The notes below the pieces were generated by a model, which searched no databases, was not told the DNA's origin, and saw only the letters and a list, made by a program, of their open reading frames with translations. Source: Candidatus Sumerlaeota bacterium (lineage in GTDB: Bacteria; Sumerlaeota; Sumerlaeia; JAFGJS01). Taken from it: a stretch of DNA of 64,000 nt. How positions within the stretch are numbered: position 1 is the stretch's first letter; each line of letters opens with the position of its first letter. The position numbers and the translations under genes were made by a program. The stretch lies in assembly GCA_016928995.1 (NCBI GenBank), contig JAFGJS010000030.1, forward strand, positions 1 through 64,000, given 5' to 3'. Positions 10,501-18,094 of the stretch are shown piece after piece.

Positions 10501-13238
10501 GTGTTGGAGGTGAAGATGCAGTTGACGACCGTAAGCGCGTCTTGCGCGGTGTATGTCTCGTAGATCGCGCCGCCCCAGCCCGCGCTGGAGTAATTGTTGT
10601 AGAATGTGCAGCTGTCGAAGATCGCCGGAGCTCCACCCTTGACTGCGACTGCGCCGCCGCGATTGTCGTTGGTGCAGTTTTCAAAGGTGCAGGCTTCGAA
10701 GATGTGCGGGCCGAGGGCGTAAACCTGTACGCCGCCGCCCCAGCCGCCGACTGTGTCGCAGTCGTCAAAGCGGCAGTTGACGCATGTGCCCCGTACAGCC
10801 GCGAAGATCGCCGAGCCGTCTTTTTGACCGGAGGCGTAGGATTGCGCGTTGCTGTCATAGAACACGATTGTGTCGAAATAATACGAGCGCGACATCGCAG
10901 GCAAGTTGAAGATGCGGTATTGATCCGCTGTGGTGATGATGCTCTCGTCCGTCTGCTCAACGCGATCAGCAGCAGTGGCTTCCGTGCCGGCGAATCCACC
11001 GTAAACGGCGATGTCGCGGGCCGGCGTGATCTGACCGTCGGAGTTCAGCGTCGCGTCGTATGGATTGTATGCGGTGGCCGAGACTTGCAGGTAGTACGTG
11101 CCGCCGAAATCTTCCATTGCGACGACTGCGTTGATGAAGGACATGGCGTTGGCCCATGTGCTTCCATCGCCGGTCCCCGCGCCAGTGTGCGTCACGTAAT
11201 ACGGAACATTGATTACGTATTCACGCTCGCTGGAGAAGGTCTGGCCGGCCGCGTTGGTCGCGACGCAGAGCAGGTAATAATCGCCAGGCTCCGGATCCCA
11301 TGCCATTTCCCAGTTGCTGCCGTTCAACGTGGCGAAGCCCAGTGAAATGTTCTTGTTGAAGAATTCCATCGTGGTGATGGTGTCGATCGAGCTGGTCGCT
11401 GTCGCGGTCAGGGTGAATGCCGTGCCGCCCGCGACGTTTCCAGCCGCCGGGCTGGTGAACCGCACCCGTTCCGCTTGGGCGACCTGGAAGCCGTAGAGAC
11501 CGCTGTTCGGGCCGGCCGCTCTCCGGTATTCCAGCGAAATGTCGCCGGAAAGGCCCGGGACCGCGATGTACGTGCCGTCTCGAGAGAGGTCAGCTGGCTT
11601 GAACAGGTAATCCCCGTGTGTGTTGGTGTTATTGCCGTAGTATTCGATTCCGTTGTCGTTGACTTCAATGATGCCAGGCTGATTGGAGCCGGTGTCGCCA
11701 TGGAACGCATACAGCGTGTAGTAATCATAGATGGCGCCGACGCCGTTCAGGTCGAGTGTGATGTTTTTATCCGAAGACGCTGGATTGATGGCCAAAAAGC
11801 CGTTGTAAAGCTTTCGGACTGGATCTGTTTCGTCATTATCACCGAAATAGTTCCACATTGCTCCACTGTCGTATGAAAGCGTAATTCCTGTGATCGTGGT
11901 GCCGGAATCATCGCACATTCCGTTCAGGGTTCCCGTGTTATCCACTATCGTGTTGTTCCAATGCTGTTGCGGAATAACGCCGGTTTCATCCGTGGCAGCC
12001 ATGCGTTGACGCAGGATGGGCGTATCTCCGCCCCGGCTGGCCTGGAAATTCAAGCCGATTGAATCCAACGCCACGGCAGGAACCGCTGTGACATTGATGG
12101 AGTCCACATCGATGATATTGGCTGTGCCGCCCTCTTCGACACGGCAAGTGATGGTATAGCTGCCGTATCGCGGAGGCGTCCAGTCAAATTCATACAGACC
12201 GGCTACGGGCGTGGTGTCTGAGTCGACCGCGACTCCATTCACCAGCATCGTCACTTCGGCGATCGTGCCGCCGGTCTCATGTGAAACGTACATGCTGATC
12301 GGATTCGATACGCCCATATCGATTGTGCCCAGATCGATCGGGTCGTTGAATGTGACGGCGATCGGAGGCGTGTTCACCAGCATGTCCGCGCCATCCATAT
12401 AATGATCGCTGATGCGCACTTCGTCGATCAGGGCGTCGGAGAAGTCGACGGGGTTCGAGTTCCACATGCCGCGGAGAACCGACCAACCCACGCCGTAACC
12501 GGCGGGTGGTTGCGGGCCCATCGCAGTGTTCGTGCTGGTCGCCAGGGCGGCTTCGTAAACCTTGGTCGCCAAGGTCTCGCCGTCGGTCAGATTGGCCACC
12601 CAGTATTCCACTGTCGTGCCGTCACAGCGCGCGCAAATGTAATACCAGTTTCCGATTTCGATGATGCCGTCGCCGGACCGGATGTTCTGGTATACGCCGC
12701 CGGCATCGTCATATTCGACCTGGATGGCGCCGGCGGAGGACTGCACTTTGAAGTACAATGCGGATCGTTGTCCATCAACCGCGCTGATGCCGTCGCGGCC
12801 GATCATCGTGTTATGTTCCGCCAGCGAGTTCATGTTGACAAAGACCTCAAGCGTCCATTGGGACAACACCGCGGTCTCGATGTTGACTGTCGGAGCGCTC
12901 AAGGAGGACCGGGTCATCACGTTCGCTTGTCCAGCCGCTTCGGTGTTTTCTACGCAGATCAAGTTCGTGGCGCCCGTATCCGGGATCGTGCCGATCGCGC
13001 TCGGGGCGGCGACGAAGGTCATTTCAGCCGCCGTTTCCGCGTAAAGATCGTTGCCGTTGCCGCTGTAATCCACAGAAGCAGGATTGTCGACCGTGAATGA
13101 TGAACTGCCGACCATCGTGTTTCCAGCTGTTCCATCTTCAAACTGCCAATACGCCAAAACCGCGGCGTACGGCGTTTGGACCAGCGAAAACAGCATCACG
13201 ATCGTAAAGAGAAAGAATGCAATTTTTCGTCTTTCCAT
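7551..13238 (-). CDS. Giant secreted multidomain protein (LamG, Ig-like, beta-helix, anchor-D-like, calx/Big-like domains)
   Basis: 1895 residues with a signal peptide (RKIAFFLFTIVMLFSLVQTPYA) and AGGGA about 10 bases before ATG 13238. Domain order by reading: LamG/concanavalin-like (about 25-285, ending in DEVRISDHYMDG), Ig-like (290-385), a module starting ALDSIGLNFQASRGG (390-590), a second Ig-like domain (590-675), a right-handed beta-helix with Cys- and Asn-rich rungs (680-1070; CRFDDCDTVGGWGGGV), and a choice-of-anchor-D-like domain (1073-1180; ASIDFGVVTEG). Ig-like modules with VEFSEPVTGLEASEV and VTFTEPVDGFSQ follow (1183-1390), then two related 170-residue modules each starting NPSF (1393-1570 and 1573-1743), and a last Ig-like module. 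No LPXTG, PEP-CTERM or autotransporter barrel is seen. Likely a surface adhesin or carbohydrate-binding protein; function is inferred from the architecture only. Confidence 0.82.
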   Translation of the reverse strand: MERRKIAFFLFTIVMLFSLVQTPYAAVLAYWQFEDGTAGNTMVGSSSFTVDNPASVDYSGNGNDLYAETAAEMTFVAAPSAIGTIPDTGATNLICVENTEAAGQANVMTRSSLSAPTVNIETAVLSQWTLEVFVNMNSLAEHNTMIGRDGISAVDGQRSALYFKVQSSAGAIQVEYDDAGGVYQNIRSGDGIIEIGNWYYICARCDGTTVEYWVANLTDGETLATKVYEAALATSTNTAMGPQPPAGYGVGWSVLRGMWNSNPVDFSDALIDEVRISDHYMDGADMLVNTPPIAVTFNDPIDLGTIDMGVSNPISMYVSHETGGTIAEVTMLVNGVAVDSDTTPVAGLYEFDWTPPRYGSYTITCRVEEGGTANIIDVDSINVTAVPAVALDSIGLNFQASRGGDTPILRQRMAATDETGVIPQQHWNNTIVDNTGTLNGMCDDSGTTITGITLSYDSGAMWNYFGDNDETDPVRKLYNGFLAINPASSDKNITLDLNGVGAIYDYYTLYAFHGDTGSNQPGIIEVNDNGIEYYGNNTNTHGDYLFKPADLSRDGTYIAVPGLSGDISLEYRRAAGPNSGLYGFQVAQAERVRFTSPAAGNVAGGTAFTLTATATSSIDTITTMEFFNKNISLGFATLNGSNWEMAWDPEPGDYYLLCVATNAAGQTFSSEREYVINVPYYVTHTGAGTGDGSTWANAMSFINAVVAMEDFGGTYYLQVSATAYNPYDATLNSDGQITPARDIAVYGGFAGTEATAADRVEQTDESIITTADQYRIFNLPAMSRSYYFDTIVFYDSNAQSYASGQKDGSAIFAAVRGTCVNCRFDDCDTVGGWGGGVQVYALGPHIFEACTFENCTNDNRGGAVAVKGGAPAIFDSCTFYNNYSSAGWGGAIYETYTAQDALTVVNCIFTSNTAGPWADAGACIRDTDGMTVINNTFVGNGVDFDPGVVHSALWLEENDNTRHEVVLNNIFVDFDMAINTWADVLDNAYVSNNLYEGADGSVDPPNGIYDGLVDPRPVYDAVTFADKANRNYRISGLSPIINAGVADDAAPAVDFDGVTRIGRPDIGAFESLVNYTSANPASIDFGVVTEGTSDTVTLRIGAGGTETTVISSITFAGDSAITMTSPPAMPLTLAAGEGTTMVVSFVPPAAGFRVEYSATVTVVSNSLNTPVEVNIEGTGDTTEIRGERPTCEITLGSNVASPTAALPIAFNVEFSEPVTGLEASEVAWNGTLTSASLTVALNALNQAGTLYEVLVTGVTGATTGTLAPTIPAGVCVSGLGRINYASTGNPSVTYDSTLIGVTLWTDDAPVTDGDVVTYSVTFTEPVDGFSQTLLSLAGTATGAAITTVTETVTDQAYDVAIDTSAASDGSLNLVLEDDDTIIQQTIRNEYPITVENPSFLNQNVNGGNVAVRRGFDWDCVPGWSSPAWRDTGRHDNWRTSSPDGTYDAFIMKDTVGNGGTECYAEQTTEHPIAIGDQYHLTFWNMNLVSSDPYSVTEIMLYAGDASTVVTTQTFACTDGVYAMRTLDFTVPSTATYDGENLGIRVTNVGTQWSIMCVDDFGLSEMGAATSITLVNPSFEDLNGGVALWTSGYDSDVAGWHSPFLTDSGVENSNGYLQNGFDSTIGYMQGYCYQVTDHVIAGGDYYEVSFDTLAGWSADGVWDPESCMVELYAWNTALSTETLISSQTAATGAWANQLTTWTIPASPSYAGDLLGIRFTNIDSTTSGSEYASRSFMGVDNVVMNRVETFVGTAVLNGVGNGDIYGNWTAIDKSDPVITSVTRYDPLVPTYNKTVEEGMTFMVTFSDALTGVDVSDFDATQGGASIASILGFGATYYVSVDPGTALGVLGIELSSTAEAYDMFSRALAGGTPNPNETYFVTETFDPSSVESLWTLFE

Positions 13239-13309
13239 GGTTAAGTTTCCCTTTCATTTTTTTTATAAGATTTTCACTGGCCGCCTTCAAATGGCTGCCA
13301 AGGTTTGAC

Positions 13310-13325
13310 ACGGCAATTTCGCCGT
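13310..13325 (-). promoter_or_regulatory. Small hairpin in the leader of the giant protein gene
   Basis: ACGGC and GCCGT arms around a 6-nt loop lie in the 285-bp gap between the prepilin-like gene and the giant protein gene, about 70-90 bases before the start codon. It could attenuate read-through from the upstream gene or stabilise the 5' end. I see no strong promoter in this gap, so co-transcription with the prepilin-like gene is possible. Confidence 0.25.
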
Positions 13326-13523
13326 TTTAACTGGGTCTCCTTTCTGATAAAGAATATGCGGCGGAATACGGCAAACATCAAAATGCAACCATGACTGTTG
13401 TTTCAGTTTTTGATAAGACACAACTACACTGAAGAAATACGCCGCGTTCCAATCGCCTTTCATTTTTTCACTTCATGCTTCATCGATATTCATGCATTGC
13501 GTCAAGTTTGAATTTGCATTTAA

Positions 13524-14165
13524 TTAAAAGCAATCAAAGTTCCAGCAAGTGCCCGGTCCCCACATATAGACGTCGCCTGCGCTGACAGTGCCGTTCGTCG
13601 GATCGTACGCCATCGGCAGGTTGTCGTAGGGCGACGGCGGCATGCTTGGACCGAATGTGTTGCCACCATCATATTTCTGATCCGGCCCTAAACTCCGCAA
13701 TTGATATTTAAATGGCGAATCAGCATTTGTGGGAAAGTTCCACGGTGTGTCTCCAACTACTGGTTCGGCATACCCCCACGCCGCCCATTTCGTCCAATAA
13801 TCAAAACCGCCGTCGTTGCTGTCATCCCCGCCTGATGCGATCCAGGCAGCATTGTTTTTGATGACAGTCTCCGCAAAAACATCAAACGGAATAGTGCTGA
13901 TGTAAGCGAGAGGATTAGTGAGGCAAATCAGCCGCTCCCTATAACTTGTGTCCCAATAGCTGTAGGGATAATCGCCTTCGTCCACGCAATACGCTTCCAA
14001 AGCGATGGCTAAGGACCGCATATCCGCCATGGATCTCGAAACTTTCGCTCGCACCTGGAACTCGAGAAAGTTGGGCACCGCGATCGCCGCCAGGATAGCG
14101 ATGATCAAGACGACGATCAGCAACTCAATCAGGGTGAATCCTGATCTTCCTTCAGATCGATTCAT
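13524..14165 (-). CDS. Type IV prepilin-like protein (GspG/pseudopilin type)
   Basis: 213 residues from ATG 14165, chosen because a perfect GGAGG lies eight bases upstream; a further in-frame ATG at 14183 lacks such a site. The prepilin peptidase site is clear: RSEGRSG|FTLIELLIVV with Glu at +5, followed by the hydrophobic N-terminal helix ILAAIAVPNFLEFQVRAK. The C-terminal part contains SLGPDQKYDGG and YDPTNGTVSAGDVYMWGPG, typical of the expanded single-gene prepilin families of PVC-type and related environmental bacteria. No assembly ATPase or secretin gene is nearby, so it depends on machinery elsewhere. The giant secreted protein follows on the same strand, suggesting joint expression at the cell surface. 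Confidence 0.88.
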   Translation of the reverse strand: MNRSEGRSGFTLIELLIVVLIIAILAAIAVPNFLEFQVRAKVSRSMADMRSLAIALEAYCVDEGDYPYSYWDTSYRERLICLTNPLAYISTIPFDVFAETVIKNNAAWIASGGDDSNDGGFDYWTKWAAWGYAEPVVGDTPWNFPTNADSPFKYQLRSLGPDQKYDGGNTFGPSMPPSPYDNLPMAYDPTNGTVSAGDVYMWGPGTCWNFDCF

Positions 14166-14523
14166 GATAGAATCCTCCGACAAATGAAATTTAAATAAAT
14201 TTGGACGTTGCCGTCACATTTCTAATTTTGCGCATTAATGAGCTTAAACCCAAACAATAAACCTGGATTCGGCGTTGTTCACGAGTTAAGGGACGGCGCG
14301 ATGGATTGCGGTGTTTTAGTGATACTATTGGACCAAACCCTTTATGAACACGTGCATACGCATTGCTTGACTTAAAGCATATACCTTTTTCCAGAATTCA
14401 ACACTGAATTCGATTGGCGATGATCCCTAAAATAGACAGCTCGTTCTCTACATTAAGCTCAGAACGACATGAAAAAAACATTTTTCAGAGTAAACTATGA
14501 ATTGCATAAAATCAGCATTTTTT

Positions 14524-14537
14524 AACACGTGTTAAGA
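14524..14537. promoter_or_regulatory. Perfect 14-bp palindrome TTAACACGTGTTAA
   Basis: It lies in the AT-rich 575-bp gap upstream of the prepilin-like gene. A second CACGTG core occurs at about 14347-14352 in the same gap. A perfect palindrome with a CACGTG centre is a plausible dimeric-repressor operator for the prepilin/giant-protein unit. It is about 360 bp from the start codon, so direct promoter blockage would need a long leader. The rest of the gap shows no gene. Confidence 0.35.
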
Positions 14538-14621
14538 TCTATTGGCAAGAAAAAAATCAGCTTTCCTGTAAAAAATCTGCAATTTCATCTGGGGTTTCAG
14601 GAGCGCCCATTTTTGAAGAAT

Positions 14622-14635
14622 GAACGCCGGCGTTC
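14622..14635. promoter_or_regulatory. Perfect 14-bp palindrome GAACGCCGGCGTTC
   Basis: A second perfect palindrome, GC-rich within an AT-rich gap, about 106 bp after the stop of the glycoside hydrolase gene and 457 bp before the prepilin-like gene on the same strand. It may be an operator or a short terminator stem; the minus strand has no T-run immediately after it. Confidence 0.3.
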
Positions 14636-14740
14636 TTTGTTATGTGTATATCTGAAAAATAAGAAGCTACGGCGCATTTATTTTATACGCAGTAACTGAC
14701 GTTTTTTTTCGCACAGTTTTTCAAAGGGGTCTTCATTGAA

Positions 14741-16813
14741 TTAATAAAAAATATGCGGACCGTTCTGCACCTCGGTCTCGATCGGTTTTTCCGCCCCGGT
14801 GGCAATGGCGTAAATCCGTTGATTGGTCTCGCGCATGGCATCGAGCAGCTCCGTGTGCGGCAGGTTGTTCACGTCCACCACGCCGATGTTGTAGTTTTCA
14901 CCATCGAAGCGGCCGGTCACAAGTTGGTCGTTCCATTGAAAGTAATGCATGGCGATGAGCTCCGGCCGGGCGAAGCCGTGTTCGATGTAAGAACGATAGG
15001 CTTGACCGCGTTCATATTGGTTCTTGACGCCGCGAATACCGGTTGCGGGTAGTCCGCGGTCGGTCGAGCCGTGATGGAATTCGCCGATCAGCACGGGTTT
15101 GCCGGAACGCCTGGCGATTTCCCCGGTTTCCGGCGGATGCAGCAGGGAGTAGCCGTTGATCGAGAAGACATCGAAGAACTCGCCGGCGGTGTAGAGCAGT
15201 TCGCTGGAAACCCAGCCGTAGCGCATGCCCATGTCGAGATGATTCGGATCGACGGCGCGCACGGCTTCGTGCGGCACACGCACGTATTCACGGACCATGA
15301 TTTCCGAGAAGGCCATCATGTCCGCGTTGGCCGTTGCGGAAACGACGTCCGGATTGTCGATGGCGATTTCATTCAGCCGGTCCCATGCTTCGACCTGAAG
15401 CCCCCATGCCGCGCTGAGCGTCTGTTCGCTGTTGTATTTTTCCTTGAGCCATTCGATGAACTTGTCCTTGGTGTGGGATCGCACGGGAGCGCCCATCATT
15501 TCCAGCGCCAGGTTCAGAGTTTTGTCGGAGAAGCCCCAGGTCGGCTCGTTGCGCAGGAAATAGCCGATGAGGTATGGATCGTCCTTCAGTTCTTCCATTT
15601 GCCGGGCGAACTGCTTCGAGTTTTCGCGGTACTCCGGCGAGAAGACGTCCGGGAGGTCGCGGTAGATCGCTGTTTGGGTATGCGGGAAGCTGTGCATCGG
15701 ATAGACATAGGGGATTTGCGCCTCTCGCGCGAAGCGGAGATCGGACCAGTTCGCCACGGTGTTGATGCAGCCGTAGCGCATCAGGCCTTTGGTCAGGCGC
15801 GTCCATTCTTCGCGCCAGTTTTTCTCGCCATAGACGCGCTTCAGGTTGATCTCGGTGAAATTGACCTGATTTCTGTGCCAGCGCCGGCGATGGCGGGTGT
15901 TTTCGTCCTCCGCGTCTTCGTCTTCTTTTTCAGGCTCCGGCAGCCATTCGAAGAGGTCGCGCATGCCGGTCCAGGGTCCGCTGTTGCCCGCGCCGATGCA
16001 ATCGACGCCGGCGCTGAGGAAGGCATAGCCCTCGGGATCCACCAGCCACCACCGTTTGCCGTCGTGCTGGGTGCGGAAGAAGCCGGTCGCGTCGAATGGC
16101 AGCTTTTTCCAGCCGCCGTAGCGGCTGAATTCTTCGTTCTGTTCCGTCGCAGCCAGCTTGGCGTTCAGCTCCTTATGGCGTTGGAGCTGGTCGGCTTCGT
16201 CTTTCACTTTGCCGGGCCAGTCGGCGACGGTCCATTGTCCGAAGCGGTCGACAACCGGCTGCTCCACGTCGGGAAGCGGCGGCGGCGTTTCGGTGGTCAG
16301 GTGGACGTTGCTCAGAATCAACGGCGGGTGTTGCGGCGCATGTTCCCAGCGTCCGATGCTCAACGTGACCCGGCCGATGTCGCTGGCGTTCAGCCGGCGT
16401 CCGAAGACGACGCCCTTGAGTTGGCGGGGGTAGCGCGGCATGAAGACGGTCTGGCCGTCGAGGTAGTCCAGTTGCACGATCATGCGGGTTTTGACGCCGG
16501 GCAGCACGCCGAGTTTGAAATAGATTCGGGATTCATCCGGGTAGTCGTGATGGTGGAAATTGACCTGCAGGATCTGGCTTTGACGTGATTCGATGAACAC
16601 ATCGAAGACGAAATACGCGGCTTGCGCCCAGGGAGCGCCGGGCGTGAATTCCAACGCCTCTTGGGAATTTTGAGGATTAAACTCCAGCGCTTCGCCTTCG
16701 AATTGAGCGTGAGTCGAGAGGCGTTTCGTCAAATCTTCTTGCTTGCTGAGTTCGTTCAGGTCGAAGCGATAAAGCACTCCGTTGGCGTCGCCGGCCGGTT
16801 GTGAAATGGTCAT
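14741..16813 (-). CDS. Putative glycoside hydrolase, clan GH-A type (beta-agarase/GH50-like)
   Basis: 690 residues without a signal peptide (MTISQPAGDANGVLYRFDL). An N-terminal beta-sandwich-like region (about 1-190) precedes a catalytic barrel that opens with WWLVDPEGYAFLSAGVDCIG. The acid/base Glu is probably in YFLRNEPTWGF and the nucleophile Glu in VLIGEFHHGS, the usual clan GH-A arrangement after beta-strands 4 and 7. The wording of these motifs resembles proteins annotated as beta-agarase or GH50-like in marine and environmental bacteria, but the substrate cannot be set from sequence alone. The absent signal peptide suggests it acts on imported oligosaccharides, although no transporter is adjacent. 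A weak GGGGA precedes ATG 16813. Confidence 0.75.
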   Translation of the reverse strand: MTISQPAGDANGVLYRFDLNELSKQEDLTKRLSTHAQFEGEALEFNPQNSQEALEFTPGAPWAQAAYFVFDVFIESRQSQILQVNFHHHDYPDESRIYFKLGVLPGVKTRMIVQLDYLDGQTVFMPRYPRQLKGVVFGRRLNASDIGRVTLSIGRWEHAPQHPPLILSNVHLTTETPPPLPDVEQPVVDRFGQWTVADWPGKVKDEADQLQRHKELNAKLAATEQNEEFSRYGGWKKLPFDATGFFRTQHDGKRWWLVDPEGYAFLSAGVDCIGAGNSGPWTGMRDLFEWLPEPEKEDEDAEDENTRHRRRWHRNQVNFTEINLKRVYGEKNWREEWTRLTKGLMRYGCINTVANWSDLRFAREAQIPYVYPMHSFPHTQTAIYRDLPDVFSPEYRENSKQFARQMEELKDDPYLIGYFLRNEPTWGFSDKTLNLALEMMGAPVRSHTKDKFIEWLKEKYNSEQTLSAAWGLQVEAWDRLNEIAIDNPDVVSATANADMMAFSEIMVREYVRVPHEAVRAVDPNHLDMGMRYGWVSSELLYTAGEFFDVFSINGYSLLHPPETGEIARRSGKPVLIGEFHHGSTDRGLPATGIRGVKNQYERGQAYRSYIEHGFARPELIAMHYFQWNDQLVTGRFDGENYNIGVVDVNNLPHTELLDAMRETNQRIYAIATGAEKPIETEVQNGPHIFY

Positions 16814-16986
16814 GATTATCCCCGGATGTTGAGATGTGATGATTCAAATAATGCGATGCTTATGTTTTGATGCCAGCCATGCGCAGATGCAAGCGGAAAC
16901 TCTTGATTGAGGTTGTTCCATATGGCACATTTCAATGTTCGCTCCAGAGGAGCGCATCGTTTCCCCTGTGCAGGATGGAGGCATGA

Positions 16987-18042
16987 GTGGAAAATAGACG
17001 CAGGCGCCGCTGGATTGGTTTGGCCGGTTTGTTGACGGCGCTTTTGGCGTTGGGCGTAGCGGTCGTGTGGTTGCGGAAGTCCGGGAAGGAGGAGCCGTTG
17101 AATTATTGCATCGTGTATCATCCGGATTACAACATCGGGTTGCTTGGGTTGGAGCAGCTGCATCCGTTCGATTCGCGGAAGTATGGCCGTGTGTTCGGCG
17201 CGCTGCAACGGGCGGGAGCGTTTGACGAGGAGGGGCGTCTGCTGTCGCCCGATGAGGCTTCGCGGGAGTTGCTGCTTAAGGTTCACCCGGCGGAATATCT
17301 GGATTCGTTACGCAGCAGCCGTGTCGTGGCGTATTACGTCGAGGTCGGTCCGGTGGCGTTGATGCCCGCGGGGATCGTGGATCGCAATTTGCTGCGTCCG
17401 ATGCGGCTGGCTGCGGGAGGCACCCTGTTGGCAGGGCGGGAGGCGCTGCAGCGCGACCTGGCGATCAACCTTGGCGGCGGATTTCACCATGCTTCGTCCA
17501 AGGAAGGGGGCGGCTTTTGCGTATATGCGGACATCACGCTGGCGATCCGGGCGTTGCGGGAGGAGGGCTTGATCCGAAGGGCGATGATCGTGGACCTGGA
17601 CGCGCATCAAGGCAATGGGCACGAGACGGATTTCATCGGCGATGACAGCGTTTATATTTTCGACATGTACAACGCGGAGATCTATCCGAAGGCGGATGCG
17701 GCGAAGGCGGCGATTGATTGCCATCTGCCGTTGCGCATGAATACGGAAGGCCGGGATTATTTGCGCATACTGCGGGAGAATCTGCCGGCGGCGATCGATG
17801 CGGCCCGGCCGGATCTGCTGATCTATAACGCGGGGACGGATGTCTATGAGCATGATCCGCTGGGCGGTCTGCGTTTGACGCGTGAAGACATCATTCAGCG
17901 GGACGCTGATGTGCTGACCGAGGCGCGCCGAAGAGGCGTTCCGGTGTTGATGCTGCTTTCGGGAGGCTATACCAAGGAGAGTCATGAGGTTATTGCGGAG
18001 TCCCTTTGCGGCTTATTGGGCCTGGTATACAAGCCTGAATGA
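16987..18042 (+). CDS. Histone deacetylase-family (arginase/deacetylase fold) protein, membrane-anchored
   Basis: 351 residues from GTG 16987, with GGAGG about five bases upstream. A basic N-terminus and one hydrophobic segment (IGLAGLLTALLALGVAVVWL) form a likely uncleaved anchor. The catalytic domain has the family's His pair (GGGFHHA, His167-His168), metal ligands Asp205 and His207 (DLDAHQGNG), and a third ligand in YNAGTDVYEHDPLGGL. These match class IV (HDAC11-like) bacterial deacetylases. A zinc deacylase acting on acetylated amines or lysines is likely, and the anchor suggests the enzyme may face the periplasm, which is unusual for this fold. A strong hairpin plus T-run ends the transcript at 18065-18094. 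Confidence 0.85.
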   Translation: MENRRRRRWIGLAGLLTALLALGVAVVWLRKSGKEEPLNYCIVYHPDYNIGLLGLEQLHPFDSRKYGRVFGALQRAGAFDEEGRLLSPDEASRELLLKVHPAEYLDSLRSSRVVAYYVEVGPVALMPAGIVDRNLLRPMRLAAGGTLLAGREALQRDLAINLGGGFHHASSKEGGGFCVYADITLAIRALREEGLIRRAMIVDLDAHQGNGHETDFIGDDSVYIFDMYNAEIYPKADAAKAAIDCHLPLRMNTEGRDYLRILRENLPAAIDAARPDLLIYNAGTDVYEHDPLGGLRLTREDIIQRDADVLTEARRRGVPVLMLLSGGYTKESHEVIAESLCGLLGLVYKPE

Positions 18043-18064
18043 TTGGCGCGAGCCATGCTTAGTC

Positions 18065-18094
18065 CGGCGCGAGAGAACGCCGTTTTTGATTTAT
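18065..18094 (+). terminator. Rho-independent terminator of the HDAC-like gene
   Basis: CGGCG and CGCCG arms (18065-18069, 18078-18082) with an 8-nt loop are followed at once by TTTTTGATTTATT. It lies between two convergent genes and abuts the stop codon of the histidine kinase gene. Confidence 0.65.

Noticed and set aside
15071-16588. A 505-residue plus-strand protein
   Set aside because: It lies fully inside the glycoside hydrolase gene on the other strand and shows no family motif.
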